Notes under the pieces: model-generated | What the model saw: only the letters and a program-made list of their open reading frames with translations | Told to the model about the DNA's origin: nothing | Database searches by the model: none | Translations under genes and position numbers: made by a program | DNA from: Hanleya hanleyi | Taxonomy: Eukaryota; Mollusca; Polyplacophora; Lepidopleurida; Hanleyidae | Reading direction: 5' to 3' | NCBI GenBank assembly: GCA_036873755.1 | Contig: JAVTVY010047994.1 | Coordinates: forward strand, 158,171 to 222,170 | Length of the DNA stretch: 64,000 nt | Shown: positions 8,831 through 18,780 of the stretch, in pieces | Numbering within the stretch: the first letter of the stretch is position 1 | How the letters are laid out: the number at the start of each line of letters is the position of its first letter

Positions 8831-9760
8831 CCTTGGTGATGGTACATGTATATGGACAGGCTACATGGACATGGACAAGAAACATGTATATGGATAGAGT
8901 GCATGTACATGAAGAGAGAGAATTAAGATTTAAAGGTGAACTGCAAAGCTTTTAATTTTATCTAAATTGTTGCTTATATACATCTTGTCTTATGTGACAT
9001 AACTTTTATACGTTTTTGGAGCAAATATAGTTTGCAAAATTGTACTAATAACAATATTTAAATTATCCTGTTATAAATCCGTCTTGAAAACTTGCATCGC
9101 TTGTCTTTCTTGGTTTGTAGAACGTTATGACGTTATAGTGGTCCCCTTCATTCAAGTGTTATTCCAATGTGACGTCATGCTACGTCGGATGAATGAACGA
9201 GGACCACTATAACGTCATGACGTTCCAAAAACAACGGGAGGCAAGCGATGACGTTTTAAAAAGTTCTGGCTCTCGGTATAAGTTTTGACTTCTCATATAC
9301 CCGAAATAAAACAATAAACCACAGAACTATTACCACACATAATTGTAACAACTATAGAAGTTCTTGTTTTATGACATTTTAACAGAACATCGGAAAACTT
9401 TTCAGTTCACCTTTAACGTCGCATTCCGCAATATTTCAGCTATATAGCGACATGGACATGGACATGAACATGGACATGAACAGAGTATGTATACATGGAC
9501 ATGAACAGAGTACATGTTTTTTTGATTGGATAAGAGCAGCCGAGAATACATCTAACGGGCAAGAACGAATATGACAGATGCAGCGCCAAATGGCGGCTTC
9601 TGATTGGACAAGAGCCTACTTGTATTGTAAATATACCGGACGCGGCTCCTCCATCGTGGGTATGATGTACGGGAGGGGATAATAAACTATATGAATACTT
9701 GTTGGTATTGTTGTTGTTGTTCTCTCTCCGGTCTATACATGACCCTCTAGACCTGGTTGA
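8831..9760 (-). repeat. arm module X1 (right), split by a MITE
   Basis: Inverted counterpart of 1575-2010. The CATG-rich half (8831-8929) and the core/AATAAA half (9413-9760) are separated by the MITE at 8934-9412. Removing the MITE and one TTAA restores agreement with the left arm at about 1908-1925. Confidence 0.8.
8934..9412. mobile_element. MITE with TTAA target duplication
   Basis: The 479-bp element begins AGGTGAACTG and ends CAGTTCACCT, with the homology continuing about 10 bp inward (AAAGCTTTT / AAAACTTTT). TTAA flanks both sides (8930-8933, 9413-9416). The left arm keeps the empty site with a single TTAA, proving the boundaries. Internally, a second inverted repeat (about 9120-9155 and 9188-9224) carries 'TATAGTGGTCC', and TGACGTCA lies at 9170-9177. 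TTAA duplications are typical of piggyBac and Kolobok families. No coding capacity is seen. A partial relative lies at 53106-53315. Confidence 0.9.
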
Positions 9761-10878
9761 TAGGCGTTTCCCCTATTTTAGGGGTAAAGTCCGTGTTCCA
9801 CTTTTTATATTTTCGGGGCAAATTCTAAATTTACATACACCCACTCCCCCACTCTACCTCTGTCGGCAGGCTCCGATAAGCCCCACTAGACGTGGTTGAT
9901 AGGAGTTTTCCCCTATTGTAGGGTAAAGTTCGTGTTCCGCTTTTTATATTTTGGGGACAAATCCTCAATTTACATGCACCCACTCCCCCACCCTACCTCT
10001 CTCAGCAGGCCCCGATAAACCAGGGACCGATATTAGCCCTTTTGGACAAGGTTGATAGGAGTTTTCCCCTATTGTAGGGGTAAAGTCCGTCTTCCGCTTT
10101 TTATATTTTCAGGACAAATCCTCAATTTACATGCACCCACTCCCCATCCTTCCTCTGTCGGCAGGCTCCGATAAGCCCCACTAGACGTGGTTGATAGGAG
10201 TTTTCCTCTATTTTAGGGATAAATTCCGTGTTCCGCTTTTTATATTTTCGGGATAAATCCTCAATTTACATGCACCCACTCCCCCACCCTACCTCTCTCA
10301 GCAGGCCCCGATAAGCCAGGGACCGATATTAGCCCTTTGGGATAGGGCTGATAGGAGTTTTCCCTTATTGTAGGGATAAAGTCCGTGTTCCGCTTTTTAT
10401 ATTTTCGGGACAAATCCTAAATTTACATGCACCCACTCCCCACCCTACCTCTCTGAGCAGGTCCCGATAAGCCAGGGGACCGATATTAGCCCTTTGAGAT
10501 AGGGCTGATAGGAGTTTTCCCTTATTGTAGGGGTAAAGTTCGTGTTCCGCTTTTTATATTTTCGGGACAAATCCTAAATTTACATACACCCACCAGGCCC
10601 CGATCAGCCCGGGGGATCGATATTCGACCTTTGGGATAGGGTTGATAGGGGTTTTCCTCTATTGTAGGGGTAAAGTCCGCTTTTTATATTTTCGAGACAA
10701 ATCCTCATTTTACATGCACCCACCCGATTGACTTGATAGATAGACCCCGATAAGCCCGGGGACCGATATTAGCCCTTTGGGATAGGGTTGATAGGGGTTT
10801 TCCTCTATTGTAGGGGTAAAGTCCGTGTTCCGCTTTTTATATTTTCGAGACAAATCCTCATTTTACATACACCCACCC
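9760..10878 (-). repeat. satellite of the right arm, about 8 units
   Basis: Inverted counterpart of the satellite at 268-1575. Units are marked by 'CCGCTTTTTATATTTTC' near 9805, 9944, 10100, 10241, 10397, 10550, 10680 and 10835, with the same alternation of long and short units in the inner part. The array ends in 'TACATACACCCACCC' at about 10878. Confidence 0.9.
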
Positions 10879-11436
10879 ATGACTTGCAAAATCCTTCCGT
10901 AGGGACCCCAAGTCCCCGACTCAAATGAATGGACGGCATACAAGTCCATACATGCACTCCTAATCACGTGACCGCCGCATGATGGGGGGAAAAAAGTTAC
11001 AAGTCTGTACATGCATTCCATATGGTGATGGAGGAGCGCTTCACTTTGACACCTCACTCGGCCCAATCGGTCCATGCAGCGTATTGTCTGGGGACTAATT
11101 TCTGTCTGCGGAGGCAGACCGCATCACCGCCAGACCACATCACTGCGGAGGAATACATGCCCCATGCACTTGACCATCACGTGACCTCCACATGACCTCC
11201 ACATGAGACGGCGTCCTTTTTGAGACGGCGCACTCTTTTGCCGGTTTTCGCCCGTACTATAATGCACTTGACCTCGACGCCAGATTCTTACGCCAGGTCA
11301 ATTATAGTGAATATGCTCGCTGTATACTACTGGTGGCGACTAAAAAGCAATCATAGGACTCTACAGAAGATCATCCCTCGGCACCTAACATTCAGATCCG
11401 AGAATACGGTGGATTCTCGGACGTAGCCTTAGTATC
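10879..11436. other. outer end of the right arm and unassigned DNA
   Basis: About 11035-11080 (AGCGCTTCACTTTGACACCT) resembles the arm subrepeat near 8268-8300, so the element probably reaches at least 11080. 11100-11200 has short repeats of GCAGACCGCATCA and CCACATGACCTCC. 11325-11390 on the minus strand matches 20895-20950. No gene is recognised. Confidence 0.5.
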
Positions 11437-11560
11437 TCAGCCGCGCTTTTATTGCAGATGTTCATGTGGAGACTATGAAGCATCGACACGGCCACCAGCT
11501 CCGGCTCAAGCGGAATTAGATACGCTAGCTCGGGAGCTGTGATGCCAGATCAGCTCAAAC
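11437..11560 (-). mobile_element. orphan 3'-UTR fragment of the Penelope-like RT family
   Basis: The minus strand contains CTAATTCCGCTTGAGCCGGA, then a spacer, then a CAATAAAAGCGCGGCTGAGAT block, as in the 3' UTR of RT copies 1 and 2 and in the fragments at 18250 and 21200. A second, shorter piece lies at 11700-11800. Confidence 0.6.
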
Positions 11561-11699
11561 CACTCATCTGATGGTAATGGATGAGCATCGTGGACGTATG
11601 ATGGAGCAAACAAAGACCTATTTCGTATGAGTTTTCAGAGATGTCAGCAACAAATGATGATGCTCTCTACAAACAATCCTAATCACCAACCTTTATCCA

Positions 11700-11800
11700 A
11701 TGAATTTTCAAATCGTTTTCCACAGTATGTATCTCAGTCACGCTTTGGTTGCGTCTGTTCATTTGAACACCATGGAGATATAACACACATGACCCTTTTC
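11700..11800 (-). mobile_element. second orphan RT-family 3'-UTR fragment
   Basis: 'TATCTCAGTCACGCTTTGGT' and the following GTTCATTTGAACACCATG match the 3' UTR of RT copy 1 at about 2893-2945 with a few differences. The flanks do not continue the match. Confidence 0.6.
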
Positions 11801-11932
11801 ATACAAGTGAGTGAGTACGAATTCCGCACATGCATGAAATGAAAAGTTGTAGCGTTTACCCGCGATAATTTCCTCTTGATTTTACGTTGGTGAGGCAAAA
11901 TAAATGAAAAATTTATGGTACGGCAGCCTTAA

Positions 11933-12367
11933 GCTACGTACACATGTATACGATTATCCGATAACGACAATGCGGAAACGACAATACGGCAATGTCAACG
12001 ACAACGGTAATGCGTTTTTGGTGTACACATCACTACGTGTACGGCTATAAGTATAAAAGCTGATGCGACATGAGAACATTTCTTACCGCAATGGACGACG
12101 ACGACTTTACCATACGTGTGTTGCTGCTGTGACGTCATAAAACCGCACGACGTATGTCCGACAACGGCAAAAAATCGCTCCAGAACCGATTCCAATAATA
12201 GACGGATAATCGTATCGCATTGCCGGATAGTCTTATCGCACTGTCGTAATCGTTACGCGTTCATGTGTACGGACCAATTCATTTTCCTACGATCGATTTT
12301 TTTGTTGTTGCCGTATTGTCGTTGCCGCATTGTCGTTATCGGATAATCGTATACATGTGTACGTAGC
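11933..12367. mobile_element. MITE with 60-bp terminal inverted repeats and TTAA duplication
   Basis: The 435-bp element starts 'GCTACGTACACATGTATACG' and ends with the complement. The inverted repeats stay nearly perfect for about 60 bp, including 'CGATTATCCGATAACGACAA'. TTAA flanks both ends (11929-11932 and 12368-12371). It lies directly beside the recombinase remnant at 12372. Internal CGGATAATCGTAT repeats near 12200 suggest rearrangement. Frames inside are non-coding in character. Confidence 0.85.
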
Positions 12368-12371
12368 TTAA

Positions 12372-13262
12372 TCAGTTTAGACATCCAGGAGGAGACCTTA
12401 TTCTTTGAGATCTCCTTTTGGCTTCGAGGGACGAAAGATATGAACAGACGTTCACGTACGAACTGCTCTGATTTCGTCAGTACGATTCAGATAGACAGCT
12501 AAAGCCCGAACTGGACAAAGGAGACAGTCATATTCGAAGTCCGATGACAAGAAATTAGACAATACTGGAATCGAGAACTGCCTAAATTCTGTGTCGTGTA
12601 GAGCCGGATTCTTGGCAACAAAATCTGACAAAATCGTCAGAACCACATTATTCCAATGTGGACTATGTCTAAGTGCTTTAAAATCCAGAGCGCGGATCTC
12701 GCAGACCCTCGCTGCAGAAGACAGAGCGATTGATAACAGTGTCAAAAAAGGCAAGAACTTTAGATCCACAGAGGTGATCGGTTGAAAAGGAGGCTAAATC
12801 TCACTTTGGAAGTTTATGTGCGGTAAACTGACGGTCAGTCTTAGACGATTACAGCCAGTCTTACAAGATTTGATCAACGCCGTTAAATTCGGATCTCTTG
12901 GCGGATTAACACCGGATGAAAGTTCAATACCCCTGGACATATATATGCCGCCCGATAGCCATCAACAGTGATCTGAACCAGACCATTTTCCTGTATTAAA
13001 TACACCAAGAAGTTTACGCTGAACAACGGCAGAACAAGGATTAATCTGCTTAGTGGCACTGCTGGAATATCACCCACTTATATTTAGCGAAAGTGGATGA
13101 TCTCGAGGAGACAACCATTCTTTGTGCTGCTCCGCTAGAAAAGCCTGTTTTAGCGAGTTGATCGCGCAGGACCTGCAGACGTGGAGGTTGTAAGCCTGAA
13201 TCTGCTGATGGTAAATGTACGTTCTCGACTAAAGGAGTTTGTTCCATGCTGGAAATTGCCAA
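12372..13262 (-). pseudogene. DIRS-type tyrosine recombinase, frameshifted
   Basis: On the minus strand, segments in changing frames follow the order of a tyrosine recombinase: an N-terminal SAM-like region ('QPPRLQVLRDQLAKTGFSS', 'RMVVSSRSSTFAKYKW'), 'NFLVYLIQENGLVQITVDGY', then the core (12452-12769) with 'LSSAARVCEIRALDFKAL', which carries the first catalytic Arg, and 'YDCLLCPVRALAVYL'. After one frameshift 'RERLFISFVPRSQKEISKN' continues to 12372. The C-terminal box with the H-x-x-R and catalytic Tyr is missing, next to the MITE. In DIRS retrotransposons this enzyme integrates a circular DNA copy. The RNase H remnant upstream on the same strand fits one element. Confidence 0.75.
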
Positions 13263-13689
13263 GGCCGATCTAGACTGTAGGAATCTCTGTTAAATCAAGA
13301 TATTAACAAACAGTGGCTGCGTACTGTTCCAGCTGTTTCCCCTTCAGTCATTGATCACTTGACCCCGCCATTTTAAACTAAGACAAGCATTCTCATTGGA
13401 TCACTATTTATAGGAACCATCCCTAATCTTCATACACAACCACGTGGCTGTCTCAGTTGACCGATGACATAGCGCGGCCTCGTTCTCGATTTCAAAATCT
13501 GCCGTCTAACAGGGAAATGTTGCTGTTGCTGCATCAGTCAGACACTGGCCCTCTAGAAGGGTCCAATACTATAGGCTAAGGCCGATCCACCAGAAATGGC
13601 CATGAGAGAGAGAGAGAATAAAGGTTTAACGTCGCGTTCAGTAATATTTCAACTATATACCACCATCGCTGCTGGGTCTGGGACCAGAG
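13263..13689 (-). other. DIRS interior with a SINE-tail fragment
   Basis: This links the recombinase and RNase H remnants. 13605-13668 carries (GA)n followed by TTTAACGTCGCGTTCAGTAA and CAACTATATACCACC, which is a mollusc SINE tail on the minus strand, inserted after the DIRS motif 'PLVDLFATRLND' (about 13700-13745). The rest shows no recognisable domain. Confidence 0.55.
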
Positions 13690-13968
13690 ACGCATATACC
13701 GGAAGTTGATCGTTCAAACGAGTGGCAAACAGATCGACTAATGGTACCTCTCACATCACGAAAATCTGGGTCAGAACATCCGGATGTACTTGCTCTTCCG
13801 TGGACAGAGTTTGAGTTCGTCTGAACAGCGCGCCCACTAAGACGTTCAGGTGTCTCGGGATATGGCGTGCCCGAAAGGAAATGTTCGTCCTACAAAGGTC
13901 GAAGAACACCTCCACTTGATCCAACAGCTGAGTTGAGCGAGTCCCCCTTGTTTGTTGATATAGGTTAA

Positions 13969-14983
13969 TACAAGCGTCTAGTCCGTCATTCATAATTCAG
14001 CCGTCGTCTATTAAAGAATATCCGCGTCCATAATCCAAAGACCTATTCCATATTCATATAACACTATTAGCACCAAATTCAAAAAGACAATCATAGTATA
14101 CATAAACATAGGCTAGTTTCCTGCAAGAGAGAAGCGGTCAACAGTTTTCAATGATGCCGACAAGACATCATGATGTTCCAAAAATATAAAATCCGTATCG
14201 TTAATCAGTATTCTTAATCCATAATAATCGTTGTAAAGTCGTTATCTAGAGAATGATGTATCTCAGTCACGCTTTGATTGTGACTGTTCATATGAGCACC
14301 ATGAGGATCTTGAAGTACATGGGTTCATACGGCCCTTAGCCCCGGGTTAAGCGGAATTAGACACAAGTTACGAAACGTAACGCCATAGACCGTGCACGCT
14401 ACGTTCGTATTTTGCCATCAGCATGCGATATGTATCGCCAAATTTGAGAAACTTTGAGTGGAGGCGCTTGGTGGAATAGCCCTGTTTTATAAGTTTCTGC
14501 AACAATGTTTTGTGACGTTGATTGAAATCGTCACATTTAACACAGGATCTAGCAAATGCTACTAGGCGAGATATGTATACGCCATATGCAGGTTCCATTG
14601 AAATATTACTGTCCAGAAAGGGATAGTTTACGATGTCGAAATTGTAATCATCTCTTTTGTCATAAAGTCGACGAGAGAGAATGCCCGCTTCATTTTTGTA
14701 GAGATATAGATCTAAATATAATGTGTCTGTAGGGCTATCTGTAGTTTCCTTCAAATCCAGTGAAGGTGGATATATATCCTTCACTGCGTCATTTATATAG
14801 CGATTATCCACAGCGAGAAGATCGTCTATATAGCGTTTGGTGAATGAGAAGGAACGGGCTTTGAATTGGTCGATTTTTGAAAGCGCCTGCATATAGTCAT
14901 ATTCATAAGAGAACAGATACAGGTCAGCCAACAGGGGTGCGCGATTAGTACCCATTGGAATACATATATGCTGCTGATATATT
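13969..14983 (-). mobile_element. Penelope-like RT element, copy 2
   Basis: A nearly identical, more 5'-truncated paralogue of copy 1, with the same 3' end (GACGCTTGTA on the minus strand). It is inserted in the DIRS RNase H with TTAA on both sides (13965-13968 and about 14982-14985), read as a 4-bp target duplication. The 3' UTR is 13969-14367. Confidence 0.8.
14368..14983 (-). pseudogene. reverse transcriptase fragment of copy 2
   Basis: It begins within 'YQQHICIPMGTNRAPLLADL' and runs uninterrupted to the same WRYVS stop as copy 1. It retains 'KRYIDDLLAVDN', 'LYLDLYLYKNEAG' and 'RLYDKRDDYNFDIVNYP'. Where copy 1 has LDTN, this copy keeps the GTN form but reads NRAP for NCAP and IC for IG. 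Everything upstream of the palm (motif A and the N-terminus) is absent because the insertion is 5'-truncated, so no functional product is expected. Confidence 0.8.
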
Positions 14984-15115
14984 AAGACTGTTGTATTGTC
15001 TGTTGCTACTAGCAGGAACTAGTCCTGCAAAAGAGGTAACAATATGTGACGACTCGGTTGACGGTCATGAATTCCAGAACACTGATGTGAAGAAGGTTCT
15101 TTGCTTAAGTCCAGG

Positions 15116-16310
15116 AACCAGATATCGATTTGTACATGTTCCATACAAAACACGAAACAGAACCGGAAACGGAAGGGTTCAACAAGAGTATGCCATGGCT
15201 TCCTGAATGAAGAACGGGAAAACAATACCTGAACTTGAAACAGAACAACTATTATCAGGCATCCCCGGCACCGGAGGGTGATAAACAACTAGATTGAAAC
15301 GCCGGAAGTCCCAAGCAATACTTGTGGCTGTATAACAACCGGCGCACTAGTGTGCATAGGATCAACCATAGGTAGGACCGATACCATTGGAACTGAAACA
15401 AATCAGGACGGTGATACGGCACAATCGAGTCCTTCTAGATTCGCTTGCATAGTAACGGGAATGGAATGTCTACACCGGCGTCACATAACGGCAAGTCGAA
15501 AGTGGCCGTAGAAGAGATACAAGTATCTACCGAAGGTACTATTCAGATTATGAACTGTCGTGGAAGGCGGAAGTGATGAGGTAGCTCTGTCGGATGTAAA
15601 GGATACTGCAGATATCGTACTGGCCCGGTGGAGGTATGCAACGCGTTTCGGGGTACATCTTGAAGAGTCCTCACAATATCTCTGAATGCCTTTTATTCTA
15701 CTTAATATCCCCCGCTGTACGATCCGCTTCCGCTCTGGCATAAGGATCAGTTGAACCGGTAGATGAAGCATGTGCTGAACGAGGTGATATTGCAGGTGTA
15801 GACAAATCAAAAAGACCCGAAAGCAAGTCCGCAACCAGAAATCGATGATCCACCGGAACCGGCAGTGGCCTTGTCGCACCCGGAACCAACAACTGTCTAT
15901 AGTAGGCCAACTCTGCCGATTGCTGCTCCAATTGAGCGAGTTTGTCAACAATGGCAGATTCAGGCACTGCAGACTTTTGAGGTGGGAGTTGTGCATGCTG
16001 CTACGGGTACACCACACCGGAAGTAGTAAGAAGTAGCTACTGCATCTGTGGGTTAACCGGAAACATCGTCCAAGCATCAGAATCAGCACACACAGAGGGA
16101 CACTGAAGTAGATCTCCCCGGCGAGCATCTTTGACCGTAACCGGAAGTGGAGCTGAAGCGGAAAGACATTGAAGGCGGATATGCGGATCTGAATACCTCT
16201 GAGGCTGAACACATAGTATGTCAGCTACAATAGCACACTAATGTGCAAAACCATGAGCTAGTCGAGGGTGAACGGTATTATGAATGCGTTATTCATAGCT
16301 CATTGATGAA
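15116..16310 (-). other. unassigned stretch with a possible gag-like frame
   Basis: This lies upstream (minus strand) of the DIRS RNase H, where RT and gag would be expected, but no RT motif is seen. A minus-strand frame at 15698-15967 begins 'MPESAIVDKLAQLEQQSAEL', which looks like a short coiled coil, followed by a Pro/Ser-rich part. It could be gag-like, but I cannot assign it. ACCGGAAGTG and similar strings recur through the stretch. Confidence 0.3.
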
Positions 16311-18249
16311 ACACCGTAGGGTTGCTGGATCTAGTAACCTACACCGGATGTGACGTCGTATACCTCAGGCCCAAGAGGTCGGCCCAACACTGTCTGGGTC
16401 GGATATCGTGGCAAATTTGGTATAAGTCTGTCAGTGTCCATGTCCCATCGAAGCCTGGCCGGAAGTGGACGCCTCATGGCCAGTCGTCAAAAGCGGATAC
16501 TGCACACTTACACCTGTGACTTGACGTCGGTGTCCATGGGAGAGGCCAGAAGTTCAACTTCAACCACAACATCGCCTGATTTACCTGTCAATTGGTTCTC
16601 CAATACACCCACAACAGTAACTGGTAACCCGTAGAAAGATAATCAGGGCAGCGGACCACTGAATTAGACAATAAAGACATTAATGCCTAACCAAAACTAT
16701 TGAAATAGGCAGACCTCGTGAAGACGGAGCTTTACAGGTGTCTCCCGCACAAAAAAACCTGGAGCGGATCGTATCGACTCAGTATAAGAACCGACAAGAT
16801 ACGTCTAAAAGACACCAATAGGCCTCAAAGCACACTATGGACATTCTGTATACTGGTCACAATAAATGGCCGCGACATGTAGGACAGGCCGTGGGGAATC
16901 TGTCATCGGGTTTGACTGACCAGAAAATAACGAAGACATCGTTTAGATATATAAGTATACTTCCCAACAGTTCGTAGCTTGTATCGAAACACGGGGCTCT
17001 GATTGAACGCGCTTATCTTTCAGAACGGAGTGAATTTAGAGAGGAAGTTCGTTGCATGATGGGATTAGCGCATGAGCAGTTAGACAGGAAGTGAAATATA
17101 GTTTTTCAGCGTAAATTATACAGTTCTGTGCCATGTCCGTGATTTGATTTACCGTTAACCAAAATTACATTTTGATGCAATACCACGGCAGATAAAAAGA
17201 TATTGAAGATAGTTGATATGATTGGTTAAAGGTGTCATAATTCAGATATATTAAAAAATATCTACTAAAAAATGTACGAAAAACAGACAGAAGCCCAATT
17301 TAGAACTTATATCGACGCTGTTTTACGTCAATTTAAACTTTTTATGAAACAGATTTTTGTGCAGAATTGAATAAATTTTAAAATTTTTTATCCACAAACT
17401 TAACAGCATGCAGACGAAATTTTCTCGACTCAAGTTGGTTTTTCGTGATGTTTTATGTTTTTGATTTTTTTTTTCGTTGGTTCTTTCTTTGTCGGTTAAA
17501 AACCAACAATTCGGACAAGATACCTTTTTCCCCGAACCAAATAGTTTCGTATACACAGAAATAATCGATTTTTAAAAAAATCTGTATAACAAATTTTCGA
17601 AAAAAACAACAACACCTGGATGTTCACAGAACCACCGAAAAACCAACATTCAGGTTTTTCGAAGAACCACAAGCCGGGAAGAACTAACCTAAAACCACGA
17701 ACACTCAACTTTTCTAAGCGTGTATGCATGTTCCACTACTTCATAGTGTACATAATGTTGGGGCCTTCGAAAGAGATCAACTTTTAATTAGACACCCCTA
17801 TCAAAATACACTCATTTTTTTTCGAAAGTAAAGACAGACACTGAACTTCAGATTTTCTGAGATACAAATGAACACAGGGATCATCCTTGGATCTTGTGAT
17901 GTTTTCAGATATGCAATCAGAATATTGGCCTGTGTGGTCATATGACTTCTTGTCAGTACGCCGGCATCTTTTCCACCACATTTGTATGTTGCGTTTAATT
18001 GTTACCTGTATATGGGGGACGTTTCGTTCTCAAGGCTTGCCTTCTGTTCATATCATTGTGAATGTACATGTAGTTTGTGACTGTGGTTAACATGGTGGAG
18101 AATGAAGCGCCTGGTCGGTGTCGGGCACTTTCATTCTATTAATATTTTCCCCGTCTGGGCCGTTTCTTCTATCTAACGGTCACCTAGGTCATCAATTTCC
18201 ATCAGATGACTTGATAAGGCTATTACATCATTGCTTTTGAATATTTGAT
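16311..18249. other. no gene recognised
   Basis: 16311-17100 is unassigned. 17100-17760 is AT-rich, with repeated AACCAACA/TTCGGTTTT-like strings. 17985-18070 (GTTACCTGTATATGGGGGAC and downstream) resembles 20970-21060. Frames on either strand are short and lack domains. Confidence 0.4.
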
Positions 18250-18780
18250 ATAATATCGCTCAAGCCTGTGCTGGGGACCGTGTGGTCCAACCTGTAACCA
18301 TGTGGGTCATCTTTTCGCGGTAAGACTGATCCTGGGGGCGTGTGTATCCATTTTCAGCCTACTTTCGGCAACTATAACGGGGATTCCCCCGAAAACAACT
18401 CCACGTGATGTCGTCAGCCCATCAGGTAAACTGCACCGACGTAACCCCAACGTAACCCGCCATGTTCGAGTCATGTGCTGTTCTACTTCTTCAAAATTAC
18501 AGACCTACAACACCTCTTGGATGATACGGAAGTTATTCATATCTGTATCTCTTGTAAGTCCAGGCTTACCTGTAATTTATCCGATTTCTCGAGCCTGTTC
18601 TCCGCCGGATGAAGACCGAACAGTATGCGATAAAGTATCGGATATCGCTCCGCGATAATGGCGACACACGATTCGCAAGCCATCTTATGGATGGCGAGGT
18701 GTACGCAAATGCGTGTGGTCATCTCATTCAGGATGTCAACATGAACAGCTACAATAAAAGCGTGACTGAGGTACAAAACT
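18250..18780 (+). mobile_element. RT-family 3'-UTR fragment split by a 9-bp-TSD element
   Basis: 18255-18287 (CGCTCAAGCCTGTGCTGGGG) and 18721-18780 (CATGAACAGCTACAATAAAA, GCGTGACTGAGGTAC) are the two halves of the 3'-UTR block seen in RT copies 1 and 2, separated by the element at 18288-18711. Confidence 0.7.
18288..18711 (+). mobile_element. 9-bp-TSD element, copy 2 (complete)
   Basis: The 424-bp element begins CAACCTGTAACC and ends GTGTACGCAAATG. It is flanked by the 9-bp direct repeat CGTGTGGTC (18279-18287 and 18712-18720). It has no inverted repeat beyond the terminal CA/TG, no poly(A) tail and no coding capacity. A small stem (GCCATC / GATGGC) lies near the 3' end. Its family is unknown; 9-bp duplications suggest Mutator-like or Rehavkus-type transposition, which is inference only. 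Confidence 0.85.

Larger units (their letters stand above)
268..11080. mobile_element. giant inverted-repeat (foldback-type) element with a zinc-finger gene
   Basis: The left arm (268-5460) reappears reverse-complemented as the right arm (6745 to about 11080), around a 1.28-kb unique centre. The order mirrors: satellite, module X1, CRE subrepeats, module X2, 21-bp minisatellite, gene 3' region. By hand count the arms differ at about 14 of about 305 positions next to the centre, so they are neither identical nor ancient. The left arm alone has a reverse-transcriptase insertion (2604-3938) and the right alone has a MITE (8934-9412). Tandem repeats inside long inverted repeats are typical of foldback-like transposons, but no transposase is seen, the left end lies outside the window, and the right end is uncertain because arm-like sequence continues beyond the satellite to about 11080. 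An assembly or recombination origin for the palindrome is not excluded. Confidence 0.8.
13690..15115 (-). pseudogene. DIRS-type RNase H domain, split by an RT element
   Basis: Minus-strand reading: at about 15115-14984 'ISVLEFMTVN' and 'LLVATDNTTV', then the RT insertion (13969-14983), then at 13968-13751 the continuation 'RGTRSTQLLDQVEVFFDLCR' and 'ARHIPRHLNVLVGALFRRT', then 'PLVDLFATRLND'. The first part contains the Asp of the TDN motif of this RNase H family. The break falls inside the usual 'TDNTTV...YINKQGG' stretch, and removing the insertion plus one TTAA restores a sensible frame there. Stops and shifts elsewhere make it non-functional. Together with 12372-13262 it forms a DIRS remnant in the order RNase H then recombinase. 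Confidence 0.7.

Noticed and set aside
15481..16212. 243-codon minus-strand frame
   Set aside because: No domain, and it overlaps in another frame the more plausible 'KLAQLEQQSAEL' segment at 15698-15967. Likely chance.
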